Notes under the pieces: model-generated | The model's input: the letters and a program-made list of their open reading frames with translations, nothing else | Told to the model about the DNA's origin: nothing | Database searches by the model: none | NCBI GenBank assembly: GCA_900549085.1 | Contig: URMO01000089.1 | Span: 1-7,494 of the forward strand | Source of the DNA: an uncultured Collinsella sp. | GTDB taxonomy: Bacteria > Actinomycetota > Coriobacteriia > Coriobacteriales > Coriobacteriaceae | Direction of reading: 5' to 3' | DNA length: 7,494 nucleotides | In this document: positions 1-5,541 of the stretch, piece by piece | Numbering within the stretch: the first letter of the stretch is position 1 | How the letters are laid out: each line of letters begins with the position of its first letter | Position numbers and translations under genes: made by a program

Positions 1-265
1 CGAAGGTGTTGTAGTCGACGACCTGGCCCTCGGCGCAGGGCTTGTCGCTGATGGCGCGCACGACGACGAGGGGCACGCCGTTGAGATAGGCGGCCTGCGC
101 GATGGTGCAGCCCTCCATCTCGCAGCACAGGTCGCCGAAGGTCGCGAGGATGCGCTCCTTCTGTTCCGCGGGCGAGACGAACTGGTCGCCGGAGACGACG
201 CGGCCCTCGAGGACCTTAATGTCGGGGGCGACGGCGGCCGCGGCGGCGCATGCCGCCAGCAAGGG
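1..265 (-). pseudogene. mtnN: C-terminal fragment of 5'-methylthioadenosine/S-adenosylhomocysteine nucleosidase
   Basis: This minus-strand frame is open from about 265 to the window edge, and the gene continues past position 1. Its translation carries hallmarks of the MTA/SAH nucleosidase family: VVSGDQFVS, then CEMEGCTIAQ, then VVVRAISD. By family knowledge, the Glu of the EMEG motif and the Asp of RAISD are active-site residues that contact the ribose and the adenine leaving group. The enzyme hydrolyses MTA and SAH to adenine plus a thioribose or homocysteine sugar in methyl recycling. The N-terminal roughly 110 residues, including the catalytic Glu near residue 12 of intact enzymes, are missing. 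The coding similarity stops at about 265, where an oppositely oriented transposase begins. No start codon with a ribosome site can replace the lost part, so I call it a truncated, probably inactive gene. An assembly join is an alternative explanation. Confidence 0.82.
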
Positions 266-729
266 CCGGAACGGATCGCGCAAGATCAAGGCGTCGCCCA
301 GGAGGTCGGGCGTTACCGTCAGCCGGCGCCGCGTCTGCCGCATCATGAGGGAGAACGGCCTGGCCGGCACATACGGCAGGAAGAGGTTCAAGGTGCACCC
401 CGGGGCGGTCAACGAGGCCGACGTGCCGAACGTCGTCGCGCGCGGCTTCGGCGGCAGGGCGCCGCGCACCCAAATATGCAGCGACCTGGCCTGCGTACGC
501 GTCGGGGCATCGTGGAACTACGTCTGCCTGCTCGTCGACCTCTGCAACGGGGAGATCGTCGGCCACTCCGCAGGACCGAGGAGGGGCGCGCGAGCTCCGA
601 GCCAAGCTCTCGGATTACGTGCACTGGTACAACAACTTCAGGATCCACTCGACACTGGGCTACATGTCGCCGGTCGAGTTCAGGGAGGCGGGACCGTCCC
701 TCCCGGAATCGTCCAAATTGGTGTTGCCA
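266..729 (+). pseudogene. IS3-family transposase (OrfB) remnant with internal deletion
   Basis: Two frames together read as a degraded IS3-type OrfB. From about 270 to 580 the frame gives GSRKIKA, VSRRRVCRIMRENGL, KVHPGAVNEADVPNVV, ICSDLACVRVG and WNYVCLLVDL. These are the HTH_21-like linker and the start of the rve integrase core, including the first catalytic Asp. From about 583 a different frame gives ELRAKLSDYVHWYNN, RIHSTLGYMSPVEF, which is the usual C-terminus. The segment between them, where the family carries the second Asp (HTDRGSEF type) and the Glu, is gone; I estimate 80-100 codons. The N-terminus and OrfA are also missing, since similarity starts abruptly at about 266 against the nucleosidase fragment. 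The element cannot make an active transposase. The longer plus-strand ORF beginning at 102 is mostly antisense of the nucleosidase, so its start is not a real gene start. Confidence 0.85.
266..729 (+). mobile_element. Decayed IS3-family insertion sequence, right end only
   Basis: The transposase remnant lies in what is left of an IS3-type element. The probable right end is near 729. About 15 nt past the last family-like residues (PESSK) the sequence reads TTGGTGTTGCCA, which ends in the CA dinucleotide typical of IS3 termini (5'-TG...CA-3'). It contains a 5-bp inverted repeat (ATTGG/CCAAT). The left end and left inverted repeat are missing, so no terminal repeat pair or target duplication can be shown. 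The right boundary is therefore inferred. Loss of the left end together with the 5' half of mtnN fits an IS-adjacent deletion. Confidence 0.6.
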
Positions 730-730
730 A

Positions 731-914
731 TCCATAGCCAATCCAGCCATCATCTCCGCGAAGGCGGACGTCAGGAAAAGCTCGGCTTGAGCTCGGTCGG
801 ACGCGGTCTGTGGGGCATCATTCAGGCTCAGGGGGTCTCCTTGTCTTCTTCGGTCGCAACCTGAATGATAGGAACGGCCCCTTCTCTCTTTCCCTTTCGT
901 TTTCGACGCGTCAC
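731..914 (-). pseudogene. Possible frameshifted ORF remnant, unknown product
   Basis: I do not recognise this sequence. On the minus strand a GTG at 914 opens a frame running TRRKRKGKRE and VPIIQVATEEDKETP to a TGA at 830-828. In the next frame, starting exactly at a run of five C (835-831), the reading SLNDAPQTASDRAQAELF, then LTSAFAEMMAGLAMD, stays open to the inferred IS end near 730. One extra C in the run would join the two into a single soluble-looking protein start, which the IS remnant would then cut. No Shine-Dalgarno is evident before 914. The Arg/Lys part comes from a purine-rich tract and may be chance. This is a low-confidence call, listed because the two frames meet so neatly at a homopolymer. 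Confidence 0.25.
817..869. repeat. 10-bp perfect inverted repeat, 33-nt spacer
   Basis: ATCATTCAGG at 817-826 is perfectly complementary in inverted order to CCTGAATGAT at 860-869. The arms flank 33 nt that include the G5 run. No T-tract follows on either strand, so it is not an obvious terminator. It lies 88 nt beyond the inferred IS end and could be a small hairpin, a protein site or chance. Confidence 0.5.
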
Positions 915-921
915 TCTCTCG

Positions 922-948
922 GCGGGCTTAAGGCCCGCGCTCGCGGGT
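922..948. other. Mutually exclusive GC-rich hairpins
   Basis: GCGGGC (922-927) can pair with GCCCGC (933-938) across a 5-nt loop. The same middle block, as CCCGC (934-938), can instead pair with GCGGG (943-947) across GCTC. Only one can form at a time. There is no T-run after either on either strand, so a terminator is not supported. It may be an attenuator relic or just GC-rich chance. Confidence 0.3.
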
Positions 949-1245
949 GCAGGGGCTGCGCCCAAACCCCAAAAACTTAACGCCGTGTTCGAAGCGTTTC
1001 CGGACGTCAGCGTAATCTCAAATCCCGTTAGTCAACTCATGAGCAAGCCACCTGAGACTACTCATTTCTCCTACTGGCAATGAAGACCTGCGACCTGCAG
1101 TTTTGCAAACTGTTTGAAAGCCACCTGCGTTGATTCACTTCCTATTGCAGCTGGCGTCTTGCACGCGAAAAGGCATTTGAGTTTCAAAACGGGCGTTTCG
1201 GCGCTATCGAGCCTTCAAAGGCATCCCGCCGCGCCCTTTGGGATT

Positions 1246-1271
1246 AAAACAAAAACTCAAAGCCCTGAGTT
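1246..1271 (-). terminator. Weak terminator-like hairpin
   Basis: On the minus strand AACTCA, loop GGGCTT, and TGAGTT form a 6-bp stem followed by TTTGTTTTAA. The stem is AT-rich with only two G-C pairs, so strength would be low. It lies about 155 nt beyond the strong terminator that follows rplX and could act as a backup for readthrough. Confidence 0.3.
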
Positions 1272-1426
1272 CGAAAATAGTTTTTGGAGTTGTCCCGGCT
1301 TTTGTCACCGAAGCCGACGAAACGCGACAGGGTGTCACCTGGCGGCACTCGATTCGAGACGGCACCGAAAACTGGATGCAACCGGAATGACGGGACGGCA
1401 AACCCGAAGCCATCGAGTAGCGATAG

Positions 1427-1462
1427 AAAAAGGCCCGGGTGCCGTGGGGCATCCGGGCCTTT
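1427..1462 (-). terminator. Intrinsic terminator of the ribosomal protein operon
   Basis: On the minus strand a 15-position stem (1462-1448 with 1443-1429) built on AAAGGCCCGG / CCGGGCCTTT has one A/C mismatch and a 4-nt loop. A run of five T (1431-1427) overlaps the stem end. It begins 26 nt after the rplX stop. On the plus strand only three T follow, so the orientation is minus. It implies that the transcript ends after rplX. Confidence 0.9.
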
Positions 1463-1488
1463 GCTAGCAACTTAATGTTGCGGGCAGC

Positions 1489-1794
1489 TTAGAACTTGTG
1501 GCCGCACTTCTTGCAGACGCGCAGCTTGTTCTTGCCGTCCTTCTCGTGACCGACGCGGGTAACCTTACCGCACTCGGGGCAAACGAGATTGACGTTGGAG
1601 GCATCGATGGGAGCCTCCTGCGAAACGATGCCGCCCTGCTGGTTGGCAGCGTTGGGCTTGACGGCCTTCTTGACGACCGAAACGCCCTCGACAACGACCT
1701 TGTTCTCGGCGGGGAGAGCACGCAGGATAACGCCCTGCTTGCCGCGATCCTTACCAGAGAGAACCTGGACCTTATCGCCCTTCTTGATATACAT
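1489..1794 (-). CDS. rplX: 50S ribosomal protein L24 (uL24)
   Basis: This 101-residue L24 is an early-assembling protein that helps start folding of 23S rRNA and sits near the exit tunnel. The N-terminal KOW motif is clear (KGDKVQVLSGKDRGKQGVI, residues 5-23). The C-terminal half carries two CxxC pairs at Cys72/75 (CPECGK) and Cys94/97 (CKKCG), the zinc-ribbon version of L24, whereas many Firmicutes have lost the cysteines. Length is normal for the family and the protein looks intact. The ATG at 1794 has a GGGGAG ribosome site about 6 nt upstream and starts 13 nt after the rplN stop. It is the last gene of the operon here: the strong terminator at 1462-1427 follows and rplE, the usual next gene, is absent. 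Confidence 0.97.
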   Translation of the reverse strand: MYIKKGDKVQVLSGKDRGKQGVILRALPAENKVVVEGVSVVKKAVKPNAANQQGGIVSQEAPIDASNVNLVCPECGKVTRVGHEKDGKNKLRVCKKCGHKF

Positions 1795-1807
1795 ATATCT
1801 CCCCTAA

Positions 1808-2176
1808 CTACAGGGTCTCGGGAGCGAGCGAGACGATCTTCATGTACTTCTTGTCACGAAGCTCGCGAGCGACAGGCCCGAAGATACGGGTGCCGACGGG
1901 CGAACCATCGTTGTTGATGACAACGCAGGCGTTCTCATCAAAGCGAATGTAGGAGCCATCCTTGCGGCGGATCTCCTTAACGGTGCGAACGACGACGCAA
2001 CGGACAACGTCCTTCTTCTTGACGTTGGCGCCAGGGGTAGCCTCCTGGACAGCACCGATGAACACATCGCCGATGCCTGCATAACGACGCTTGGAACCGC
2101 CAAGCACCTTGATGCAGCGAATCTTGCGAGCGCCGGAGTTGTCGGCGACGTTCAGCATGGTTTGCATCTGAATCAT
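1808..2176 (-). CDS. rplN: 50S ribosomal protein L14 (uL14)
   Basis: This 122-residue L14 is at the usual family length. It binds helix 95 of 23S rRNA at the subunit interface, contacts 16S helix 14 and L19, and is the docking site of the silencing factor RsfS. Family blocks are plain: LNVADNSGARKIRCIKVLGG (residues 8-27), GDVFIGAVQEATPG, VVRTVKEIRRKDGSYIRFDENA and GTRIFGPVARELR. The ATG at 2176 is preceded by GGAGG with a rather long 10-nt gap. In enterobacteria the spc operon promoter sits just before this gene. Here an unusually long spacer of 118 nt separates it from rpsQ and can form a three-way junction, so separate control of L14-L24 is plausible. Confidence 0.98.
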   Translation of the reverse strand: MIQMQTMLNVADNSGARKIRCIKVLGGSKRRYAGIGDVFIGAVQEATPGANVKKKDVVRCVVVRTVKEIRRKDGSYIRFDENACVVINNDGSPVGTRIFGPVARELRDKKYMKIVSLAPETL

Positions 2177-2294
2177 GGTAGATGTTCCTCCGAACTAAGA
2201 ACCGAAGAGAGGTGCGCAGCCTTTAGACGGCCTGTGGTATGCAAACCAGGCATACGCACATCTTCGGAAACGTACAAGTCGTAAGAGCGACTGC
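2177..2294 (-). promoter_or_regulatory. Structured rpsQ-rplN spacer, candidate leader RNA
   Basis: On the minus strand a closing stem pairs 2267-2261 (CCGAAGA) with 2208-2202 (TCTTCGG). It continues as 2259-2255 (GTGCG) with 2216-2212 (CGCAC) across a small internal loop. It encloses two hairpins: TATGC/GCATA (2254-2250 with 2242-2238, 7-nt loop), and CAGGCC/GGCTG (2234-2229 with 2221-2217, one bulged G). Together these make a three-way junction that ends 25 nt before the rplN ATG. Other spacers in this operon, apart from the two leaders before rplC and rplB, are 46 nt or less. A promoter may also lie here (TTGTAC, 17 nt, TATGCC), but its -10 is poor. The fold is seen by eye and no energy was computed. 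Confidence 0.5.
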
Positions 2295-2555
2295 TTATTT
2301 AGCGCGCTCGACGACCTCGATGAGGCGCCAACGCTTCATCTTGGACATAGGACGGGTCTCCATAACGCGGACGGTATCGCCCACGCCAGCCGTGCACTCC
2401 TCGTCGTGAGCGTGCAGCTTCTTGGAGCTGGTCATCATCTTGCCGTACTTGGGGTGACGCTTGCGCTCGGTGATGGTGACGACAATGGTCTTGGCACCGG
2501 AGACGGAGGTAACGACACCCGTACGGACCTTACGCGAGTTACGCGAATCAGTCAT
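2295..2555 (-). CDS. rpsQ: 30S ribosomal protein S17 (uS17)
   Basis: This 86-residue S17 is a primary 16S rRNA binder of the 5' domain and is needed for early 30S assembly. Family signatures are RKVRTGVVTSVSGAKTIVV near the N-terminus (OB fold), ERKRHPKYGKMM, then HDEECTAGVGDTVRVMETRPMSK and KRWRLIEVVERAK at the end. Length is typical. The ATG at 2555 has AAGGAG about 5 nt upstream and lies 16 nt after the rpmC stop, consistent with co-translation in the S10 cluster. It is the last gene of the tightly packed rplB-rpsQ segment; a 118-nt structured spacer follows. Confidence 0.98.
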   Translation of the reverse strand: MTDSRNSRKVRTGVVTSVSGAKTIVVTITERKRHPKYGKMMTSSKKLHAHDEECTAGVGDTVRVMETRPMSKMKRWRLIEVVERAK

Positions 2556-2571
2556 GTTCTCTCCTTAGGTC

Positions 2572-2787
2572 CTACTCGGCGACAGCGGACTTCTCCGCTG
2601 CGATCTCGCGGGCGCGCTGCTCCGTGAGGACGCGAGCAATGTCCTTCTTCACGGTGTTGACGCGAGCGGTGTTGTCCAGCTGGCTGGTGGCCATCTGGAA
2701 ACGAAGGTTAAAGAGCTCGGCGCGCATTTCCTTCAGCTTCTCAACGAGCTGAGCGTCCGAGAGCTCACGAATCTCTGCGGGCTTCAT
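2572..2787 (-). CDS. rpmC: 50S ribosomal protein L29 (uL29)
   Basis: This 71-residue L29 is a two-helix protein next to L23 at the tunnel exit, part of the docking area for trigger factor and signal recognition particle. The sequence KPAEIRELSDAQLVEKL, then ELFNLRFQMATSQLDNT and RVNTVKKDIARVLTEQR, is the standard L29 pattern. The C-terminus has a short Ala/Glu tail. The ATG at 2787 shares one base with the rplP stop (TAATG), and its ribosome site (GGAGGAG) lies inside the end of rplP, so the two are likely translationally coupled. Confidence 0.97.
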   Translation of the reverse strand: MKPAEIRELSDAQLVEKLKEMRAELFNLRFQMATSQLDNTARVNTVKKDIARVLTEQRAREIAAEKSAVAE

Positions 2788-3290
2788 TAGTTCTCCTCCT
2801 TGGCGGCGGCGGCGTCCTCAGCAGCCCACTTGGCCTCGAGAGCGGCCTCCTCAGCCATCTCCTTCTCGATGCGCTGCTCAGCGTTCTTAGCAGCAACAAT
2901 CTTGGTCTTGATGGGAAGCTTGTGCTGTGCAAGACGCAGAGCCTCGCGAGCGACCTCCTCGGGCACGCCCTTGACCTCGAACATGATGCGGCCGGGCTTG
3001 ACGACGGCCACCCACTCCTCGGGGTTACCCTTACCAGAACCCATGCGAGTCTCGGCAGGCTTCTTGGTGATGGGCTTATCGGGGAAGATCGTGATGTAGA
3101 CACGACCGCCACGCTTCATGTAGCGGGTCATGGCAATACGAGCGGCCTCAATCTGACGGTTGGTGATCCAATGGGCCTCGAGAGCCTGGATACCAAACTC
3201 GCCGAAATGCAGCTCGGTATTACCCTTGGCCTGGCCCTTCATGGAGCCACGCTGCACCTTGCGGTGAAGAATACGCTTAGGGGCAAGCAC
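2787..3290 (-). CDS. rplP: 50S ribosomal protein L16 (uL16) with C-terminal extension
   Basis: L16 binds 23S rRNA near the A-site and the L7/L12 stalk base and is needed for peptidyl transferase assembly. The core (residues 1-134) is textbook: MLAPKR, RKVQRGSMKGQAKG, WITNRQIEAARIAMTRY, FPDKPITKKPAETRMGSGKG and EEVAREALRLAQHKLPIKTK. The protein is 167 residues against about 136-145 in most bacteria. The surplus is an Ala/Glu/Lys-rich tail (135-167, IEKEMAEEAALEAKWAAEDA), probably helical and perhaps lineage-specific. The start is GTG at 3290, overlapping the rpsC stop by one base (TAGTG). The alternative internal Met codons would remove conserved residues. GGAGGGG just upstream, inside rpsC, serves as ribosome site. 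Confidence 0.97.
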   Translation of the reverse strand: MLAPKRILHRKVQRGSMKGQAKGNTELHFGEFGIQALEAHWITNRQIEAARIAMTRYMKRGGRVYITIFPDKPITKKPAETRMGSGKGNPEEWVAVVKPGRIMFEVKGVPEEVAREALRLAQHKLPIKTKIVAAKNAEQRIEKEMAEEAALEAKWAAEDAAAAKEEN

Positions 3291-4000
3291 TACTGACCCC
3301 TCCTCTCGGAGTTACGACGACGAGGACGGGAAGAGCCCTCGAGTGCAGGGTTGGGAACAGGCTGGCCCGGGAGCTTCTCGCCCAGGTAGATCCAGACCTT
3401 CACGCCGCAAGCGCCCATGGTGGTGCTGGCGACAGCCGTGCCGTAGTCGATCTTGGCACGGAGGGTGTGCAGAGGCACGCGACCCTCGCGGTACCACTCA
3501 CGACGGCCCATCTCGGCACCGCCGAGACGACCGGAGCACTGGATACGGATGCCCTTAGCGCCGGCCTTGCGGGCGGACTGGACAGCCTTGCGCATAGCAC
3601 GACGGAAGGCAACGCGGCCCTCGAGCTGCTCGGCGATAGACTGAGCAACGAGGTTGGCGTCGAGCTCGGGGCGCTTGATCTCGACAACGTCGACGGAGAG
3701 CTGGCCCTTGGAGACGCCAGCGACCTTCTCGAGCTCGGTGCGGAGGGTATCGATCTCGGCACCCTTCTTACCGATGACAACGCCGGGGCGAGCGGTGAGG
3801 ATGATGACCTTCACCTTGTCGCCAGCGCGCTCGATCTCGACGCGGGAGACAGCTGCGCGGGAAAGACGCTTCTCGAGGTACTTGCGAATCTCGAGATCGT
3901 TACCGAGGGTCTTAGCGTAATCCTTCTCTGCGAACCAGCGGGAGCGCCAGTTCTCGGTGATGCCAAGACGGAAGCCGGTGGGGTAGACTTTCTGACCCAT
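3290..4000 (-). CDS. rpsC: 30S ribosomal protein S3 (uS3)
   Basis: This 236-residue S3 binds the 16S head and, with S4 and S5, lines the mRNA entry channel with helicase activity. MGQKVYPTGFRLGI is the classic N-terminus. A type II KH domain carries VVIGKKGAEI (GxxG at 77-80). The C-terminal domain shows QLEGRVAFRRAMRKAVQSA, GAKGIRIQCSGRLGGAEM, REWYREGRVPLHTLRA and GVKVWIYLGE. The end is a basic tail (RPRRRNSERRGQ), as in many actinobacteria. The ATG at 4000 is 6 nt after the rplV stop, with its AAGGAGG site inside the end of rplV. Confidence 0.98.
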   Translation of the reverse strand: MGQKVYPTGFRLGITENWRSRWFAEKDYAKTLGNDLEIRKYLEKRLSRAAVSRVEIERAGDKVKVIILTARPGVVIGKKGAEIDTLRTELEKVAGVSKGQLSVDVVEIKRPELDANLVAQSIAEQLEGRVAFRRAMRKAVQSARKAGAKGIRIQCSGRLGGAEMGRREWYREGRVPLHTLRAKIDYGTAVASTTMGACGVKVWIYLGEKLPGQPVPNPALEGSSRPRRRNSERRGQ

Positions 4001-4006
4001 ACAGCT

Positions 4007-4378
4007 TTACGCCTCCTTTCGAGGAGCAACGACGACGGTGATGTGGGAAGTACGCTTCAGAATGCGAGAAGCGGAACCCTTGGCGCGGGGACGGATGCGC
4101 TTAAGCGTCGGACCCTCGTCAACATAGGCAGCGGCGACAACCAGGTTGTCGGCACGCAGACCGTTGTTGTTCTCGGCGTTCGCAACGGCGGAACGGAGAA
4201 CCTTCTCGACATCCACGGCGACGGCGCGGTCGCAGAAGTGGAGGATGTCGAAGGCCTGAGCGACAGGCTTGCGGCGGATCAGATCGACCACCAGGCGGGC
4301 CTTGCTGGGGGAAACACGCACGTACTTAGCGACGGCGCGAACCTCGGTGGCCTCAGTTTCAATAGACTTAGTTGCCAT
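4007..4378 (-). CDS. rplV: 50S ribosomal protein L22 (uL22)
   Basis: This 123-residue L22 contacts all six 23S domains, and its beta-hairpin lines the exit tunnel beside L4, where macrolide-resistance changes map in other species. Signatures are AKYVRVSPSKARLVVDLIRRKPV, VLRSAVANAENNNGL, GPTLKRIRPRAKGSASRI and TSHITVVV. About ten residues before AVAKYVR (MATKSIETEATEV) make the N-terminus slightly longer than usual. The ATG at 4378 has AGGGGG about 10 nt upstream and begins 14 nt after the rpsS stop. Confidence 0.97.
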   Translation of the reverse strand: MATKSIETEATEVRAVAKYVRVSPSKARLVVDLIRRKPVAQAFDILHFCDRAVAVDVEKVLRSAVANAENNNGLRADNLVVAAAYVDEGPTLKRIRPRAKGSASRILKRTSHITVVVAPRKEA

Positions 4379-4392
4379 TTACGGTTAACCCC

Positions 4393-4653
4393 CTATTTGG
4401 CCTTGTGGCCACGGAACGTACGAGTCGGCGCGAACTCGCCGAGCTTGTGACCAACCATGGACTCGGTAACATACACGGGCACATGCTTGCGGCCGTCGTG
4501 GACGGCGATGGTGTGACCAACCATCTCGGGGAAGATGGTGGACGCGCGGGACCAGGTCTTCACGACGTCCTTCTTGCCAGCCTCGTTCATCGCGGTGATA
4601 CGCGAGAGAAGGCGAGTCTCCACGAACGGGCCCTTTTTGAGACTTCTGCTCAT
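4393..4653 (-). CDS. rpsS: 30S ribosomal protein S19 (uS19)
   Basis: This 86-residue S19 forms a complex with S13 in the head of the 30S subunit and lies near the A- and P-site tRNAs. MSRSLKKGPFV at the N-terminus, TWSRASTIFPEMVGHTIAVH, GRKHVPVYVTESMVGHKLGEF and RTFRGH are the full S19 signature, and the length is typical. The ATG at 4653 is preceded by AGGAG with a 9-nt gap. The gene sits in its canonical place between rplB and rplV. Confidence 0.98.
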   Translation of the reverse strand: MSRSLKKGPFVETRLLSRITAMNEAGKKDVVKTWSRASTIFPEMVGHTIAVHDGRKHVPVYVTESMVGHKLGEFAPTRTFRGHKAK

Positions 4654-4685
4654 AAGTGCTTTCTCCTAAAACTCGGTATCCGAAA

Positions 4686-5516
4686 TTACTTCTTACGGCG
4701 ACGAATGATGTGCTGGTTCGAGACCTTCTTCTTCTTGCGCGTACGAAGGCCCTTCGTCGGCTTACCCCAGGGGGTAACAGAGGGACGACCAGAGGTGTGG
4801 TTCTTGCCCTCGCCACCGCCGTGCGGGTGGTCGACAGGGTTCATGACGGTACCGCGGACGGTCGGGCGCACGTTCATGTGACGCTTACGGCCGGCCTTGC
4901 CGATGACGATGTTGGCGTGATCGGCGTTGCCGACCTCACCGACGGTGGCGCGGCAGGTAACGAGGATGCGACGCATCTCGGAGGAAGGCATACGGACGAT
5001 AGCGTACTTGCCCTCCTTACCCATCAGCTGGCAGGAGTTACCGGCGGAACGGGCGATAGCAGCGCCCTTGCCCGGCTGGAACTCGACGGCGTGGATGAGC
5101 GTACCGACGGGGATGTCGGCGAGGGGCAGAGCATTGCCCGGCTTGATGTCGGCGTCAGAACCGGACATGATGGTCTGACCGACCTCGAGGCCCTTGGGGG
5201 CCAGGATGTAGCGCTTCTCACCGTCAGCGTAGTGCAGCAGAGCGATGCGAGCGGAACGGTTCGGATCGTACTCGATCGTGGCAACCTTGGCGGGCACGCC
5301 GTCCTTGTTGCGCTTGAAGTCGATCACACGGTAACGACGCTTCACGCCGCCGCCCTGGTGGCGGGTGGTGATGCGGCCGTTGTTGTTACGACCGGCCTTC
5401 TTGGGCAGGGGCTCGAGAAGAGACTTCTCGGGCTTGGTGCAGGTGATCTCGGAGAAGTCGGAGATCGTCTGCCAACGCCTACCAGCGGAGGTCGGCTTAA
5501 GGTGCTTTACAGCCAT
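4686..5516 (-). CDS. rplB: 50S ribosomal protein L2 (uL2)
   Basis: This 276-residue L2 is among the most conserved 23S binding proteins, needed for subunit association and peptidyl transferase activity. Marks include KHLKPTSAGRR at the start, RNNNGRITTRHQGGGVKRRYR, IEYDPNRSARIALLHYADGEKRYI, and VDHPHGGGEG (HPHGGGEG at residues 230-237, containing the functionally important His). The end is basic (KKKKVSNQHIIRRRKK). I chose the ATG at 5516 over the upstream in-frame start at 5591. The upstream extension has no family counterpart and lies in a structured leader, and AAAGGGA sits 5-10 nt before 5516. That ribosome-binding stretch is complementary to an upstream leader loop, so initiation may be gated. 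Confidence 0.97.
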   Translation of the reverse strand: MAVKHLKPTSAGRRWQTISDFSEITCTKPEKSLLEPLPKKAGRNNNGRITTRHQGGGVKRRYRVIDFKRNKDGVPAKVATIEYDPNRSARIALLHYADGEKRYILAPKGLEVGQTIMSGSDADIKPGNALPLADIPVGTLIHAVEFQPGKGAAIARSAGNSCQLMGKEGKYAIVRMPSSEMRRILVTCRATVGEVGNADHANIVIGKAGRKRHMNVRPTVRGTVMNPVDHPHGGGEGKNHTSGRPSVTPWGKPTKGLRTRKKKKVSNQHIIRRRKK

Positions 5517-5541
5517 TACAATCCCTTTCAATAGGAATCCG

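Larger units (their letters stand above)
870..1426. other. Gene-free stretch between IS-side remnants and the rplX terminator
   Basis: I see no convincing gene here. The frames that stay open on either strand give low-complexity or unfamilied translations without ribosome sites. A pyrimidine-rich tract (about 880-905) is followed by a GC-rich hairpin-forming block (922-965), then by DNA of visibly lower GC than the operon. AAGCCACCTG occurs twice (1045-1054 and 1118-1127). A weak minus-strand terminator-like hairpin lies at 1246-1271. A 15-codon ORF with a good AGGAG site (minus strand, 1065-1018) is too short to call. No tRNA cloverleaf was found. Confidence 0.5.

Noticed and set aside
102..737. 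One continuous plus-strand 211-codon ORF
   Set aside because: Its first third is antisense of mtnN and its last part is out of frame with the transposase C-terminus. Only the middle is real transposase sequence.
765..1010. 10-bp direct repeat CGGACGTCAG at 765-774 and 1001-1010 as a target duplication
   Set aside because: One such match is expected by chance in 1.4 kb, the core is a palindrome, and neither copy abuts an IS end.
1018..1065. 15-codon minus-strand ORF with a good AGGAG site
   Set aside because: Too short, no partner gene or similarity; probably chance.
1262..1275. GAGTTCGAAA resembling a tRNA T-loop
   Set aside because: No acceptor, D or anticodon arms could be placed around it.
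2249..2277. Promoter TTGTAC - 17 nt - TATGCC before rplN
   Set aside because: The -10 matches consensus at only three positions and lies in the hairpin-forming part. It is mentioned as a possibility but not called.
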